This document shows, piece by piece, positions 36,763-49,800 of a DNA stretch of 64,000 bases. This stretch comes from Climacium dendroides (Eukaryota; Streptophyta; Bryopsida; Hypnales; Climaciaceae). The stretch's first letter is position 1. Each line of letters begins with the position of its first letter. A program made the translations under genes and the position numbers. The notes under the pieces were generated by a model. The model had not been told where the DNA came from and did no database searches. It saw nothing but the letters and a program-made list of their open reading frames with translations. The stretch covers positions 7,610,001 to 7,674,000 of the forward strand of contig OX467088.1 of NCBI GenBank assembly GCA_950106755.1, given 5' to 3'.

Positions 36763-36763
36763 T

Positions 36764-37250
36764 TTCATGGAAAGCGGCAGGAAAAGCGCTTGCGTGAAGA
36801 TGCTCCCGAGGTCCTCCTCCATAGCTGGAATTGGCACTAAATTTTTTAGCGGAAGTTGTCCGGTTGGCCGGGATGAGTGGCGCACTCCCTGGCGCAGTGG
36901 CAGAAGCTGGAAGGAGAATTGCGAAGTGACGAATGGCAGGCTCTAGTCCGCCATTGTACAGTAACTGACAGTATACTTTAGATTGCGAGAATGCAAGCCA
37001 CTTGGACGGATGGCCAAGGTGGCTGGATGCGATCATCCCTGCGACAAGCTCCAACGGGAGTCACGTGTATCTCGGCCAGGCTAGCGTCCGAGACTCTCTC
37101 TCTCTCTCTCCTACCAAAGACGGGCCGTTTCTTCTTTCCGGTGGCGGCTGCAGTGCTTTTCTTATGAGAGGCATGGCCACCCAGGCGCGTCAGAAATGAC
37201 GCCAGACCACAGTCGTCACACCGTCCCGCGCTGTCACTCCACTTCAAGAT
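36764..37250 (-). promoter_or_regulatory. Likely NDB first leader exon and promoter region
   Basis: This is a GC-richer block between AT-rich repeat DNA and the presumed leader intron. It contains a (CT)n run on the plus strand (37094-37110), that is GA repeats in the sense of the gene, a composition often seen near plant transcription starts. Open frames here (for example one starting at 37054) match nothing I recognise and are read as leader or chance. No convincing TATA box was located. Confidence 0.35.
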
Positions 37251-39234
37251 TGTGTGTGCTTTTGGCTCTTTTAGAATCTTCTACCTTGGTGGGTTTTTTT
37301 TCGTTACTGTAGAACTTGTGTTCCTGGCAGCATGCCATTGCATTACATTTGGAGGGACATCAGGGTATTTGTTTCTTTATGTCAGAACTGGCGATATCGT
37401 CAAAAAAAAAAAAAAAAAAATTGGTGTGGACTACTTCGTCGAATTTTTCAAGTGTCTGCATTGGAAGTTGCGATTGAAAGAGTGATGGTGGAGTGCAAAT
37501 TCTAGTGAGGGTTTGCGAAGAGTGGTCGAGGCCACACCGTCATTCAGGAATTTTTTGAGTTTGACCACATCTATTTTCCTTCAATTCCCAAATTGAATTG
37601 GTGTTTCAAGCATGGAGTCCAACTCTTTTCTCTATTTTATATTCCAAATACAAATTTTTAAAGATTTTTTCACTGCTTTTTTGTCAATGTTTTCAAATTG
37701 CAACTAGGTTTTTTTCCCAATTCCACCGGCTAACTTTGAATTGGATGCCAGTTGTTCCTGGACATAGGGCCACACTGAGCGTGCCAAGATGGCCATGCTC
37801 TCAAGAATTTTTTTGAAGCACTATTTAAAGTTTTTTTTCGTATTCAACATGTTCCAATGTCTTAATAAACCTTGAGGTGGTATGTTCTAAAAGCGCCCAT
37901 GTTCTAGATGCAATCCCTATCTAGGAATAGATAACATATCACTTGAAATATCTATTACTATCAATGATGAGTTAGGTAGGTTTAAATGGTCTCTTTATGG
38001 CCAAACTACCTTAGTCTTTCACATCCTAATGTGTCTTTTTTTTGGAGGGTTTCCTCAAAAAGTGGGGGGTTGTAAGTATATAGCAAGCAAGTTGTGTAAT
38101 TTTATTAGATTTCATAGATTGTTCATGTGGCAATTAAGACCAAGATGAAGAAATTTATTTATTCTTTTTTCTAACCTTGTAAATACACTATGGACCTTAA
38201 CTTTTAAAGGACAAAGAGGTGACTTTGGAAATCATCCTTTTTCATCACTGTGTAAATCATTGGCATAAAAAAAGCAAAAATACTCATTAGAAGTCAAACT
38301 ATTGTAGAAGGCCTCTCCTTTTCACAACAAAATTCCGAGGATGAATAGTTGCACTTTTGTCCTACTAGAAGGATTCCTTGTCTTCCATTAGATGCCAAAC
38401 TTCCTTGTCGACGTTTAAAGGTTAAAGGTTCAATGGATGATTTCATTGTTAATCCTTGAAGGATGAGCCTATGACTATTGATTTTAAGCTTTACTATCCA
38501 TCACTTTATTTGTTGCCATTTTGCAAATAGATATGGATGAAAATTGTTTTTTTTATTTTTAGAGATGCATTTATATGTCAAACACAAGTCATAAATTTTC
38601 AATTTTTTTAGTAAAAATTGAAATTATTGTGAATTTTTGAAAAAAAAAATGAAGAAAATTCATATCGATGGATGAATTTACATCAAGAATAAATAGTGAG
38701 AAATGGCCAAAATAAACTACAAGGGTGATCTCCAAATTAAGCATCCTACAATTTTAAGTGAATTCATCCATCGAACAAAAAACATCTCCAATATATTGTA
38801 AGGATTAATTTTAGAAATACAAAATGCACCTATAGGTTCAATAACCATAATATTTTGGTGACTACCTTGGTCAAGGGGGGCACAACTAATTTGATCTATT
38901 TTGATTACGTGGTTTATTATAATAAAGAAAAATTGGTGAGTTCTTAGTCCAATAGAATTGACAAAATATTTTTTTAAATATTTATATATCCGCTACTCAT
39001 ATTGCTAACATTTGGACCATATTGATTTTCTTGCAACAAATCCCCTCCAAAAAGATACTTTGTCCAACCATATTTTGGAAGTTAGTCTTGACAAAATGCA
39101 AGTTTCTATTTCATTGTAGAATTTTCTTATTTGTCCCACCTATGTAACTCCCTTTTTTTTCTTCCAACCAACCCCAAGGCTCTTAGTGCCCCATAGCAAA
39201 AAGAATCTCTATCCAACTAGATGAAAAAGTATTT
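37251..39234. other. Spacer with dispersed repeats, no gene seen
   Basis: Contains an A18 run (about 37401-37418), the dispersed repeat 37573-37752, a diverged piece of the 22.4-24.1 kb duplication at about 38210-38400, and a piece of the 3610 tandem unit at about 38820-38890. Confidence 0.5.
37573..37752 (+). repeat. Dispersed repeat, copy 2
   Basis: Same series of blocks as 6878-7064, including ATTGCAACTAGG and CCCAATTCCACCGGCTAA. Confidence 0.65.
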
Positions 39235-40154
39235 TTAACCCCTAAAAGGCCGTTTATTCCCTTAAAGACAATTTGGGTTCAAGTAGGTTCCTATTGTCTC
39301 AATTTGTAGTGAATGTTTTTGAAACTTTTGGAAGATGTGCAATTCTGTGAGAGCTTCATGGATATATAATTTTTATTTCAATCGATGCCTAGGAGAAAAT
39401 GTTATGGCATAATAAACCAAAAATGAAGGTCAGCAAGCAACACAAAAAAATCAGAATAAGTCAAAATAATTTTTAAATTTTTTTTCTAAAATTTTATATA
39501 TTTTTCTACATTTGAAGCTTTGATTCATTCTATTTGGACTTGTGATGAGAAAGTTATGGGAAATCTTAGTTTTTTAGGCAATTTGAGCATCTTCTTGAAA
39601 AAATAATTTATAGGATTCATTTGTGAAAGCAATTTTTACAATTTTTCAAAGAACATTGTTAGATGGATTAGGTTTTCTTTTTAGAACAATCTCACTATTG
39701 GAATTATTGCATTTCAATTCCATCTTAGAGCCATTAACAATTTAGTTTTTCCTTTTTTAATCTACTTCTACTTAACAATTTTTTAATGAGTGAAAATTAA
39801 GTGTTTTTTTATTGAATTTTTTCCTTAGATTCTCAAATCAGCTATTCAACATAAAAACTTAGAAAATCAAAATCAATAGCCCAAAAGTTTTCAATTAAAA
39901 AGATTCAAAGCTAAAATATCTAGTCAAGCAAGTTGCAAAAAACTTATTTTCTTTACTTTGGATGCAAATATCTTACAATATATGTAGTCAAATTTGATGA
40001 AATTTTTACCACATGTTCTCAGACAAGTTAAGTACAAGATCGTATGGTTAGATTTTTTTTTAAAGTATTTTTTGGTTTTCTTAAGTGAATGTAGTAATAG
40101 TGGCAATTTTGAGTGGTTTTTGACAAAAAAACACCTCGGGGCTTTAGGGATTAC
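39235..40154. mobile_element. TTAA-bounded element, 920 bp
   Basis: TTAACCCCTAAAAGGCC at the left; GGGGCTTTAGGGATTAC at the right (TTAA decayed to TTAC). The interior matches 3978-5058 over long stretches, so this is a full-length relative without the nested MITE. Confidence 0.75.
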
Positions 40155-41304
40155 AGTAATAGAGTTGTTATTTTTAAAATTGCAATTTTTGCCATGTAGA
40201 ATATTTTGTTGGGTTCAAGTATTCAATGTGCACTTTTTATCCCCAAATTCTAGATTAGATTTATTGGGCATATTATTGGAGCTGCTCTATAAATATTCAC
40301 ACACTCTCTCTCAAAAGGTTTAATATTCCTTAAACATGGATAATAAATGCTCAAAGCCATTTGAAATATATTCCTTGCACTCAATCGTAACATGACAAGG
40401 CACTATCCCTTCAAATTCAACACATTTGATCAACTTGATGATATTGATTGATTGATCTCAATTGTTGCTAAGTCAATTGACTATTCATTGGACACATTTG
40501 GTGAGTAAGGGTGGGAAAAAAGAAAATTGAGGGCTCAAAAGTAAATGGAAAATATGAGCATGCTAAGTTTGTGAGCAAGAAAGTGGATGATCTAAAGAAT
40601 GCTAGACAAACTCTTCAAATTTCACTTGAGTTTTTTTTTTAAATTTTGAAACCAAAAAAAGGTGCCAACAATGATTGTCTCTTCCCGTTTTAGCTTGTTT
40701 CTTGAAAAGCTCATGAATTTTTAAAAACTTTTACAAAGAATCTTAAAACAACAATAATTGGTATTTGATCTTAGTAGGTAAGTGCATTCAAACAAACCAT
40801 CCAATTTTTCCTATGAGTATGTCTTCAAGTCATCAAGAAAAGTTACAAAGAAAATATAGGGATGAGGTTCATATGTGGCAATTAAGCACCTAAGGTTAAG
40901 GGACCTCATTAAGTTCCCAATGACAATTTATTTTTCTAAAAGTGCACTTGAATCATTTTTTTTGAAGTTCTTTTCTAATTTAAAGTTAAAATACATAAAC
41001 CAATCATATTTTCTCTTGAATCAACTCATGCATTATGTATTCTTCCAAGGTCGGTTAGGATGAATGCACGGTAGGGGGGCATGGTCATCCCACTTTCGTA
41101 TCTCGACGCACTAAAATGACAATTGGGGATTTAAAAAAAATTATGAACAAAAATTGAAAATTAATCTTGGTATAACATTTTAGGATGTCAATATTGTTAT
41201 ATCATGGATAAAACTTAAATTAATTAGTGATTTTGTTCCCTAAAAGGCATTAGATTCTTAAAAAACATTACATAACTTTGTGTGATTAATGCAATTTTTG
41301 CATC
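40155..41304. other. AT-rich spacer, no gene seen
   Basis: Only short, AT-biased frames and no recognisable repeat boundaries. Confidence 0.45.
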
Positions 41305-41345
41305 TTTTGAGCTCATTGTGACAAATTGTCACAATGAGCTCAAAA
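41305..41345. repeat. Perfect palindrome
   Basis: TTTTGAGCTCATTGTGACA, a 3-base centre AAT, then its exact reverse complement: 19-base arms. Confidence 0.9.
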
Positions 41346-41376
41346 AAAATCAAATTGATCTCATTACAACCCCCCA

Positions 41377-41607
41377 GTGAGTTCAAAAAAATAATTTAAA
41401 TTAAATTTTTTATACCCCTATGAGCTCAAAAAAATAATTTAAATTAATTTTTTATACCCTCCCGTTGAGCTCAAAAAATAAAAAATTTCATACACCCCAC
41501 CCTATGAACTAAGAAAAAACAATTTAAAATAAAAAATTTCATATACACCCACCCTATGAACCAAGAAAAAACAATTTAAAATAAAAATTTTCATTATCTC
41601 CCCATCC
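41377..41607. repeat. Degenerate tandem array of 5 units (37-54 bp)
   Basis: Units start TGAGCTCAAAAAA or TATGAACCAAGAAAA and end in a C-rich TATACCC/CACCC block. The first share the TGAGCTC of the palindrome just upstream. Confidence 0.7.
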
Positions 41608-43166
41608 TACCCCTTTGTAGTTTCTAGATGGGGGTGGGACGGGGGGGCCAATTGATATAGGATATATCGTGAGGGCCATATCCATATCCCTAATTTATAT
41701 CCGTATCTCGTATCCCATAATCCATATTTTGTATTTTTTAAGATCAACAGCATTGGAAGGGGGAGGGGATTTTTTTTTAATAAAAATCAATGGCATGTGA
41801 TTTTTGGAGGAAAAGGGGGAGGAAATGGCAGTTTATGCATCTTTTTGTCTCACTGTCATTGTATTGCACCCAAAATTTCATACAAACAAGAGTTTGGGAT
41901 GGAATTTTGAGTTACAATTTTTTGGAATATTCAAACATGTAAAAATGAACAACTTCAAGAAAATTATATATTTTTGAAATATTTTAGTCTATAAATTAAA
42001 TTTTAATATATTAATCATACTACTAAAATCATAAGTCCCTCTATAATATCACAAATGCTACCATTAATACTAGGGGGCTCGTGCTTGCTATGCTACACAT
42101 TCATTGTATCACATATTAGTAAAATTTTGATATATTTGAATAGAATGCATGGTAATAATTTCCATAAGTCTTTAAAATAATTATTTTAAATATTTTGTAA
42201 AAATATTTTCAATCATGCATACATAGAAATTGTATTTTCACCCAATGTGATATTACAGAAATAGAGTAGCAATTTGCAATCACTTTTGTAATATCACTTT
42301 TTACAAAGGGTGATATTATAGAAACAATATAGTTGTTGCAATTAAGGTGATATTAAAGAGGATCCATAGGATGATATTATAGAGGTTGTAAATCCATTGC
42401 TTCTCTTGGCTTTACACTTCTTTGTGCTTTTATGATTTTGTGCTTTCTGATCTTTGAACTTTCATGATTTCAATTTTCTATTGCTACTACCAAATGATTT
42501 TGAGAAATTTATTCAATTGAAGCAATTTTGGATTCCACAACAATTTTTGCATTCTATCTAATACATTAAAATTCTTATAAAATTCTAATGATGAATACGT
42601 AGCATAGCAAGCGCCAACTACTAGTATATTATTTAAAATTTTAATCTATTTTTTAAAAAATGATGGAATTTTTCTTAGATATTCTTGACAAAAATTCTTT
42701 AAATGTGAATTTTTGCATTTTCAAATCTAAAATCAAATATGGAAAATTCTTACAATCAAATTTATGATAGAGATTAAAATTTTTAATATTAAAATGGAAG
42801 TTTTGAAATTCAAAATCTTTAACTTTTAAAGGCCCAATACCTTTTTTCATCAAAATTGAATTCTTAAATATACCATTCCTATTGCAAAGAGTAAAAACAT
42901 TAAATTTTTTGCATCATTAGAGGGGATTTGACAGCATAGGAGGGCTTTTTCAAGGTTGTTCCCGTAGTTGTGAACCAGCTATTGCTATCAAAATACTTTA
43001 AAAATTAAATAACATTATTTGATGTGTCATGGTCGTGGCCACATTAGATTGTTGATGTGGTGCAATTTCTATTATTCCCCATTGTCCGAGAATAGTATTT
43101 TTCTTTCACCTTGTGAGAATTGAGAATGGGGTGAAGAAGGTGTGACCACCCCAATTGAACCCTAAA
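41608..43166. other. AT-rich spacer, no gene seen
   Basis: Contains TGATATTATAGA-like words repeated at about 42245-42390. No credible frame. Confidence 0.4.
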
Positions 43167-43490
43167 GTAGGAGGTTCTAAAAGTGTATAGGCTCTAAATT
43201 TGCCCACCTCCTCAAATATACACTATTTTTATATGTTGCTTTTTCATGGCCTTCAGTAATGTACAGAGAACGTAGATTTCAGGAGGTGGGTGATTTTAGA
43301 GCCCTATGCTATTTCAACTTCAAAATTTCATAACTAATTCCACAAAGCTCCAAAAAATATGAAACAACTTGGGTTAGATGCGAATTCCACTCGTCTTCCA
43401 AGGAAAATTCACTAAAAAAATATTTGAAGAGGCTTCACCTCCCCAAAATCCAGTTTCAGCTCTTAGGTGGGCGATTTATGGACCTCCTAC
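43167..43490. mobile_element. MITE-like repeat next to the DExH1 promoter
   Basis: GTAGGAGGTTC at 43167 and GGACCTCCTAC ending at 43490 are inverted, followed inward by GCCCACCT/AGGTGGGC. The body has relatives at 18075-18350 and 28321-28445. Confidence 0.65.
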
Positions 43491-43898
43491 CTTGAGTTAT
43501 AAATCAGGAAAACATTCAACCTTCGTTTGCCACGTGTCTAAACCACCAATTGAAACCCTAAACCGAAGCTCCACTCTGAGCGACACAGCGACTGTGCTGT
43601 AGCCCGAACCACCGAAGAGCTCCATTAGTGCGTCGCAGCAACTGAACTGTCACGCGGCTTTACGCCATCAAACGCCACTCACACTTGCTCGTCGTCTCCG
43701 AAACTGCAGCAAAATGCTGTGCTTACCTTCTTCTTCGCTTGGTTACACAGAGCTCTTCACGCAATGAGCTTGTTTTGAGAGCCTTAACTTAAATCTTAGT
43801 CGCAAGGGTTTTCGCCGGCTCCTTTTCTAAGACCCGCAACGGCTTTGGCATTCAGCTGCTGGAGACAGCGAGCTTCGAGGTTGTGCGCCTCTGCAGCA
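43491..43898 (+). promoter_or_regulatory. Likely DExH1 promoter and 5'UTR
   Basis: The GC-richer sequence between a MITE end (43490) and the start codon lacks repeats and probably holds the core promoter and leader. A TATA-like TTATAAAT lies at 43498-43505, right beside the MITE. The transcription start is not determinable from sequence. Confidence 0.4.
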
Positions 43899-46800
43899 AT
43901 GCCGGGAGGTCCTAATTCGCAAGGGCGCGGCAGGGGAGGTGGAGGCCGCGGGGGTGGACGAGGGGGTGGTCGCGGAGCCCGAGGAGGAGGAGGAGGAGGA
44001 GGAGGAGGAGGAGGGGGGCAACGATGGTGGGATCCTGCTTGGAGAGCTGAGAAGCTGAAGCAGATGCAAAGCGAGGTAGAGTCCATTGTTAGCTTTATTG
44101 TGGAGCTTGTCTGTTTTTTCGTTTTCTTGTGCATTGGAATTTGGAGGAGAGGAGTTTGTGTATGAATTTGTAACATTGGATTGCGTTACGTGAGCTTGGA
44201 TCACGCAATTGAGGACGCTGGTAGAGGTTCTTTGGTTAGATTTCAATTGATACGAGTGAACCTGGGGATCTCTGGGTCACCGGGGGAATCTAAGCCTTGG
44301 TGGAGAGTTTTGTGAGGCGACTTTGGTTTTAGGGTTTGGGAGAACTCTGTGTCGTAATATTGTGGGTTTGAATTACGCAATTCGAGGACACTGTTGTAGC
44401 TTTTTTGGCTGGTTTCAAATTGATGCGGGTGAACCTGGGTGACCGGGGGTGATCTAATCCTTGATGGAGAGTTTTGTGACGAGCTCTGGTTTTAGAGTAT
44501 TGGAGGCCTATGTGTCATTACATTGTAAAGAATCATTTTTGAGCACCCTCTGAGTTGGCGTGAAAGCGTGAAAGGAATCCCTATCGCATGAAAAGGAATC
44601 TTTGACACCTTGGTTTGCAAACTTAAGCTCAATTTGAAGAAGGGAGAGCCTTTCAAGCTCATGCGCCACTGTTTTTATAGGTGAAGAGTATGTCAGAGCT
44701 TTAGTCTTGCTTGCTTAGCTCTGATTTCTCAATTGCTTTGCGCGGAAATCTCTTAGGTGGCATGCCACTAAATATTACGGTAGCCGTCCGCACCGGGTTC
44801 TTATTTGGCTGCTTTAAGGTGCAGGGTCCCAAGGAGGAAGTCCTCGATGAAAATGAGTGGTGGGATCGGTTGGAGAAACTGAAGGTTGCCACGGATCAGC
44901 AGGAGGTGGTCATTAAGCGGAATTTCGGTCGCAGAGGTGCAGAGGTCTTGGAGGATTTCGCATACCGGCTTGGTCTTCACTTGTAAGCCTTTTTAGACCT
45001 CTAGGATTTACGGACCCAGTGGATTTGCAGCTCAGAATCCGAGGTGTTTCAAGTCTAGAGGATTAAATAGTCATAGTTGTTTTGGTATTCATGCAATCCC
45101 TTGTTGAGGGCCATGTTGTGCATTGTCTTGAAGGTGAGCTTGGTGGGAATTTGTTGGGAAGGAAGTCACGCGTATAACAAAGGGAGGAACACTGTGCTGG
45201 TGGTGAGCCAAGTGGCGTTGCCGAATTACCGAGCGGATCTTGACGACCGTCATGGTTCCTCTCAGCGTCAGGTTGGTTCTCTTCCTACTTCTGTAGCATA
45301 CGAATTCATTTCGGGTATTCCGCATTGCGTCCATCGTGGAACAACAGCATATAAATGTCCAACTGCAGTATTCCCCCCTGAAGGACGAAGATTACATGGT
45401 TCTAAAATGACCAATTTTTAATTGATTATATTGTAATAATTATGAATCGGACATGGCCAAATTTCAAGTCACCAGAGCCAGTGAAGAACATTGCATGTGT
45501 TGCTGAGCAGTTAACATTACCGAACAAAAGAAAGCCCCCGTATGACCTACGCAATAGTGCTAAAAAACATTAGGCTCAAAATTCTCCTGGCTAAAATAAT
45601 TTAAGGTGTGAGGAATGTAATTATTCAGGGGTATGGATTTTTTTTGCTTTGCCTCATGAGAGCCTGAATCCAGCGTTTGATGACCAAGTCTGGCGAGAGA
45701 GACCTCTATTTTTGACGTGATTTGTACCAATAGCGCTTCTAGTCTTCTGATGCTCCCGGTTTCATCAACTGTAGATTTCGATGTCTGCCTCTACGGAGAC
45801 GCGGGTGGAAAATATGCTTGCAAACATCCGTGGTGCGGATGTACCGTCTTCTTCCACGCCTGAAGGCGGAGACAGGGCTACTCGATCAGGCTGGGGACAA
45901 GCAAACCCTCAAGGTCCCGCTTCATCGGGAGCAGACAAGGAAAGGGCTAATTCGGAGCTCAGAGAGAATCAGCGACAGCTCAAGGTTGTAGTTCATGAGT
46001 CGTGCACGTTCGTTTGTCATTTACGCTCAGAACTCTTTAAGATGACCTTTAAAATGACTTTCTGGAATATCATGCACACTTTTCACTCTATCAGTGATTG
46101 TAGCATCGCAGATTCTAACTATGTCAGTCTTTAAGTAGTCAGATTATAAAGAGGTCAAGGTGTTGAGGTCTACGGGGACATGCTAGTTTCAGTTTACTTG
46201 GGGTCTAGAGTGCGTCACGCATCTCAAGTTTGTATGTTATTCAAGGTAAAATTTGTACGGTACTCCGAACCTGGATACTTTGTTCCTCCTGGTTGGAGGC
46301 ACTGAATTCGGTTGCTCGTTTTGAATTTTTTCAGGCAAGTGGAGCAGTGAAGACATTGGAAGTGTTTCGAAAAAAACTACCTGCATTCAACATGAAGACA
46401 GAACTTTTGGATGCTGTGAAAAACAATCAGGTGCTCTTCTATTTGGTGCTTCCTTTTTCCGATACAAGACACTAACACACGCAGTTGTTAGCACAGTGAG
46501 GACTAATACTATTGTTACAATGATCGGTGTTGTGGTCAGGTGGTTGTTGTTTCTGGAGAGACAGGTTGTGGAAAGACAACCCAATTACCACAGTTTGTGT
46601 TGGAGGAGGAGATAGAGGCTGGTCGGGGTTCCGATTGCAACATAATCTGTACTCAACCTCGGCGAATTTCTGCTATGTCGGTGGCGTCTCGTGTTGCAGC
46701 TGAGAGGGGGGATGCCTTGGGCCAGAGTGTGGGTTACCAGATCCGATTGGAAGCGAAACGATCTGCACAGACTCGTCTCCTGTTTTGCACCACTGGTGTA

Positions 46801-49800
46801 CTACTTCGACGACTTGTACGTTCTTGTGCCATGCATTTTCTTTTGGAGTTTCTTCGATTGTAATATGTTTGGCCCCCAAAGGACTAAGAGGCCTCATGGT
46901 TTTCCAGCAGTTTGAGTAGGTCGTGTGGAGACTCTCTTTTGTTCTGTCTTGTTTAGTTTTTTTACCAGCACTCTTGATCAAATGTTCTTCATCGATTCGG
47001 GTGATACGAAATTTGATCCGATTCTGAATTATATTATTCAAAGTATGATCATGTTTTTGAACTGGTTCTTTAGGGCCTATTCAACTTTCATTACTATTGA
47101 GTAGGGATTAATAGATGGCGTCGTTTTAGTTATATATTTTTACTCAGCGGCATTTGGGGAGTGTAGGTCCAGGAGCCCGACCTAAACGGTGTGAGTCACG
47201 TCATGGTCGACGAAATCCATGAACGCGGCATGAATGAGGACTTTTTGTTGATTATTCTACGAGATCTGCTGCCTCGTCGCCCAGACCTGCGATTGGTTTT
47301 GATGAGTGCGACCATAAACGCAGAACTGTTCTCAAGATATTTTGGAGGTGCACCAATGAAGCATATTCCTGTAAGGCTCCTTCCCTTGGAGAATAGTTCT
47401 TTCTTTTGGTATTCAGTAATTGGCTTGTGAGTTATTTTCCTTCTGATTGTCCATTAATCTTCCCTGTGGGATTTATTTGTGATATTCTTCTGCGTTAGAT
47501 CTGTGAGACTTTGATTTGAATCTTTTCAGCGAGCAATGAATCAGGCTTGAGATGGGGACGCATTTCAGATAGTCCTTAGTGGAAAGCTCTGTATTTTGGA
47601 CAGGCACTCACTGCCCGTTTGTTTTGTCATTTTTTTTTACTGAAAGAGTGCTCAATGTATACAGGGGTTCACTTTTCCAGTAAAAGAGCTTTTCTTGGAG
47701 GATGTGCTGGAGCTGACTCGCTTCCCTATTGTTGCTGACCAAGGAGGATTCAATGGTGGAGGTGGGGGAGGCAGAAGACGGAAGACACAAGAAAAGGTGC
47801 AGGATCCAATTCTTGAAGCGTTTGAGGTATGACTGTTATCAAAGTGGTGAAGTTGTTTTTGATGATCTTGTCCTATTGCTGAGTTTGTAGTTTCCAGCAA
47901 TTTTCTTCCAATTTGTTAGACCTGTCGAGCTATCTACTTTGAATGGACACTTTAACATTGTTTCAGGAAAAAGGCGGGATACAGTTCTTATCATGAGACT
48001 ATTTTGTGACGCAGGGAGCAAACATAGATTCAGAGTATCGTAAGTACAGCCGTGGTACACAGCAGTCACTGCAAGCATGGAACGGAGAGCAGATTGACTT
48101 GGGATTGGTGCGTTGATTTTCCTCGAAATCCACTGCTAAAAGAGTTGACCTGCACTTAAAACTATATTTTCGGCAATGACGTTTGGAATCATAGAAGACG
48201 TGATGCTCGCTTTGTGATTTTTTTGGTTTGAGAGGATGCTTTGTAAAACCGCTTCTGTTTTATTTGCCGTCCGAGTCTGTGAATCCAAGTACGTGGTTGG
48301 TGATTGTAGGTTGAGGCAGCTCTTCAGCATATCTGTATGAAAGAGGGAGAAGAAGGCGCCGTTCTTGTGTTCTTGACAGGGTGGGATGAGATCTCAAAAC
48401 TTGTTGAGCGTCTTAAGGGAAATTCCTTGTTTAATGATTCTAGACGGGTTCTTCTGTTGCCTCTTCACGGGTCCATGCCGACCATCAATCAGAGAGAAAT
48501 TTTTCAGAGGCCTCCAGCTGGTGTGCGGTGAGTTGTCCTTTCACTTCTGTCCACAATTGAAACGAACGGATTGCATGGCGTACCCAAGTTCTTTTCATAA
48601 TTTTTTTGGAATGTTTCGTTGGTAATTCTTGATTATTGTTAGTATCCTCGTGCCCGTTATTAGGTCCATTGTGATTTCCTCATGTCTCAGGTTACGCCTA
48701 TTACTGGGACAGTTACAGGGTTATCTTATTACTATTGCCCGGATTTAAGACCATATAATGACCGTTCTGTAGTGCTATTATGCAGAATTATCAGCAGAGT
48801 TTAATGATGTTGACATTTCTGGTTGCAGGAAGATTGTACTGGCCACCAATATTGCTGAGACTAGTATCACTATTGATGATGTAGTCTACGTGATTGACTG
48901 TGGGAAGGCGAAAGAGACCAGCTACGATGCACTCAATAAACTGGCATGTTTAACACCGGCCTGGGTTTCAAAAGCTTCTGCACATCAGGTCTGTATTATA
49001 GATCGACTTCCTTCAATGTCTGTTCAAGCGAATTCTGTCTTCCATTTCTCTATGTCTATGTACGTGAAGTAGATTCATTATTTTACTCTGCCAATTTTCT
49101 GACTGGTGTAGAGAAGAGGACGAGCTGGACGAGTTCAACCTGGAGTTTGCTATCATTTGTACCCGAAGCTGGTCTATGAGTCTATGCTCCGTTACCAGCT
49201 TCCTGAGATACTGCGGACACCATTACAAGAGTTATGTCTTCAAATAAAGAGCCTACAGCTGGGTAATATTGCCAGTTTCTTGTCAAAGGCCTTGGAGCCA
49301 CCCGAAGTTCTTGCAGTACAGAATGCTATTGACCTCCTGAAGACAGTTGGCGCTTTGACTCCTGAGGAGGTTTTGACCCCGTTGGGTACGTTTCTCAATT
49401 TGTGATCTTCTTTCATGTAGTCTTTCACGTAGATTTTCCTGTCGTTTGCTATATATGCTGTAGTGACAACATTCTCTGCATTATTTAATGTAGGATCTGG
49501 AATGTACGAATTGCTCTATTTTAAACTTTTTTTTCCTGGCGTCTTTGTGTACTGTGTTCTCTATGGCATATGCAAAAGTTTCTCGTTAACTCGGCAGTTC
49601 AATGAATTTCCTACATTGTCTTATGGATCGAAATGATAAATGTTCAGGTTGTCATTTGGCGAAACTTCCTGTGGATCCTAAGGTGGGCAAGATGCTTCTT
49701 ATGGGTGCGGTCTTCCAGTGTCTTGGACCTGCTCTTACCATTGCAGCAGGCCTTGCCCACCGAGACCCCTTTGTCCTTCCTCTTGAACACAAAGAGGAAG

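Noticed and set aside
36638..37054. 138-codon minus-strand frame upstream of NDB, rich in Ala/Ser/Pro
   Set aside because: It resembles an organelle-targeting stretch at first sight, but no domain follows and a good donor interrupts it. It fits better as the NDB leader exon.
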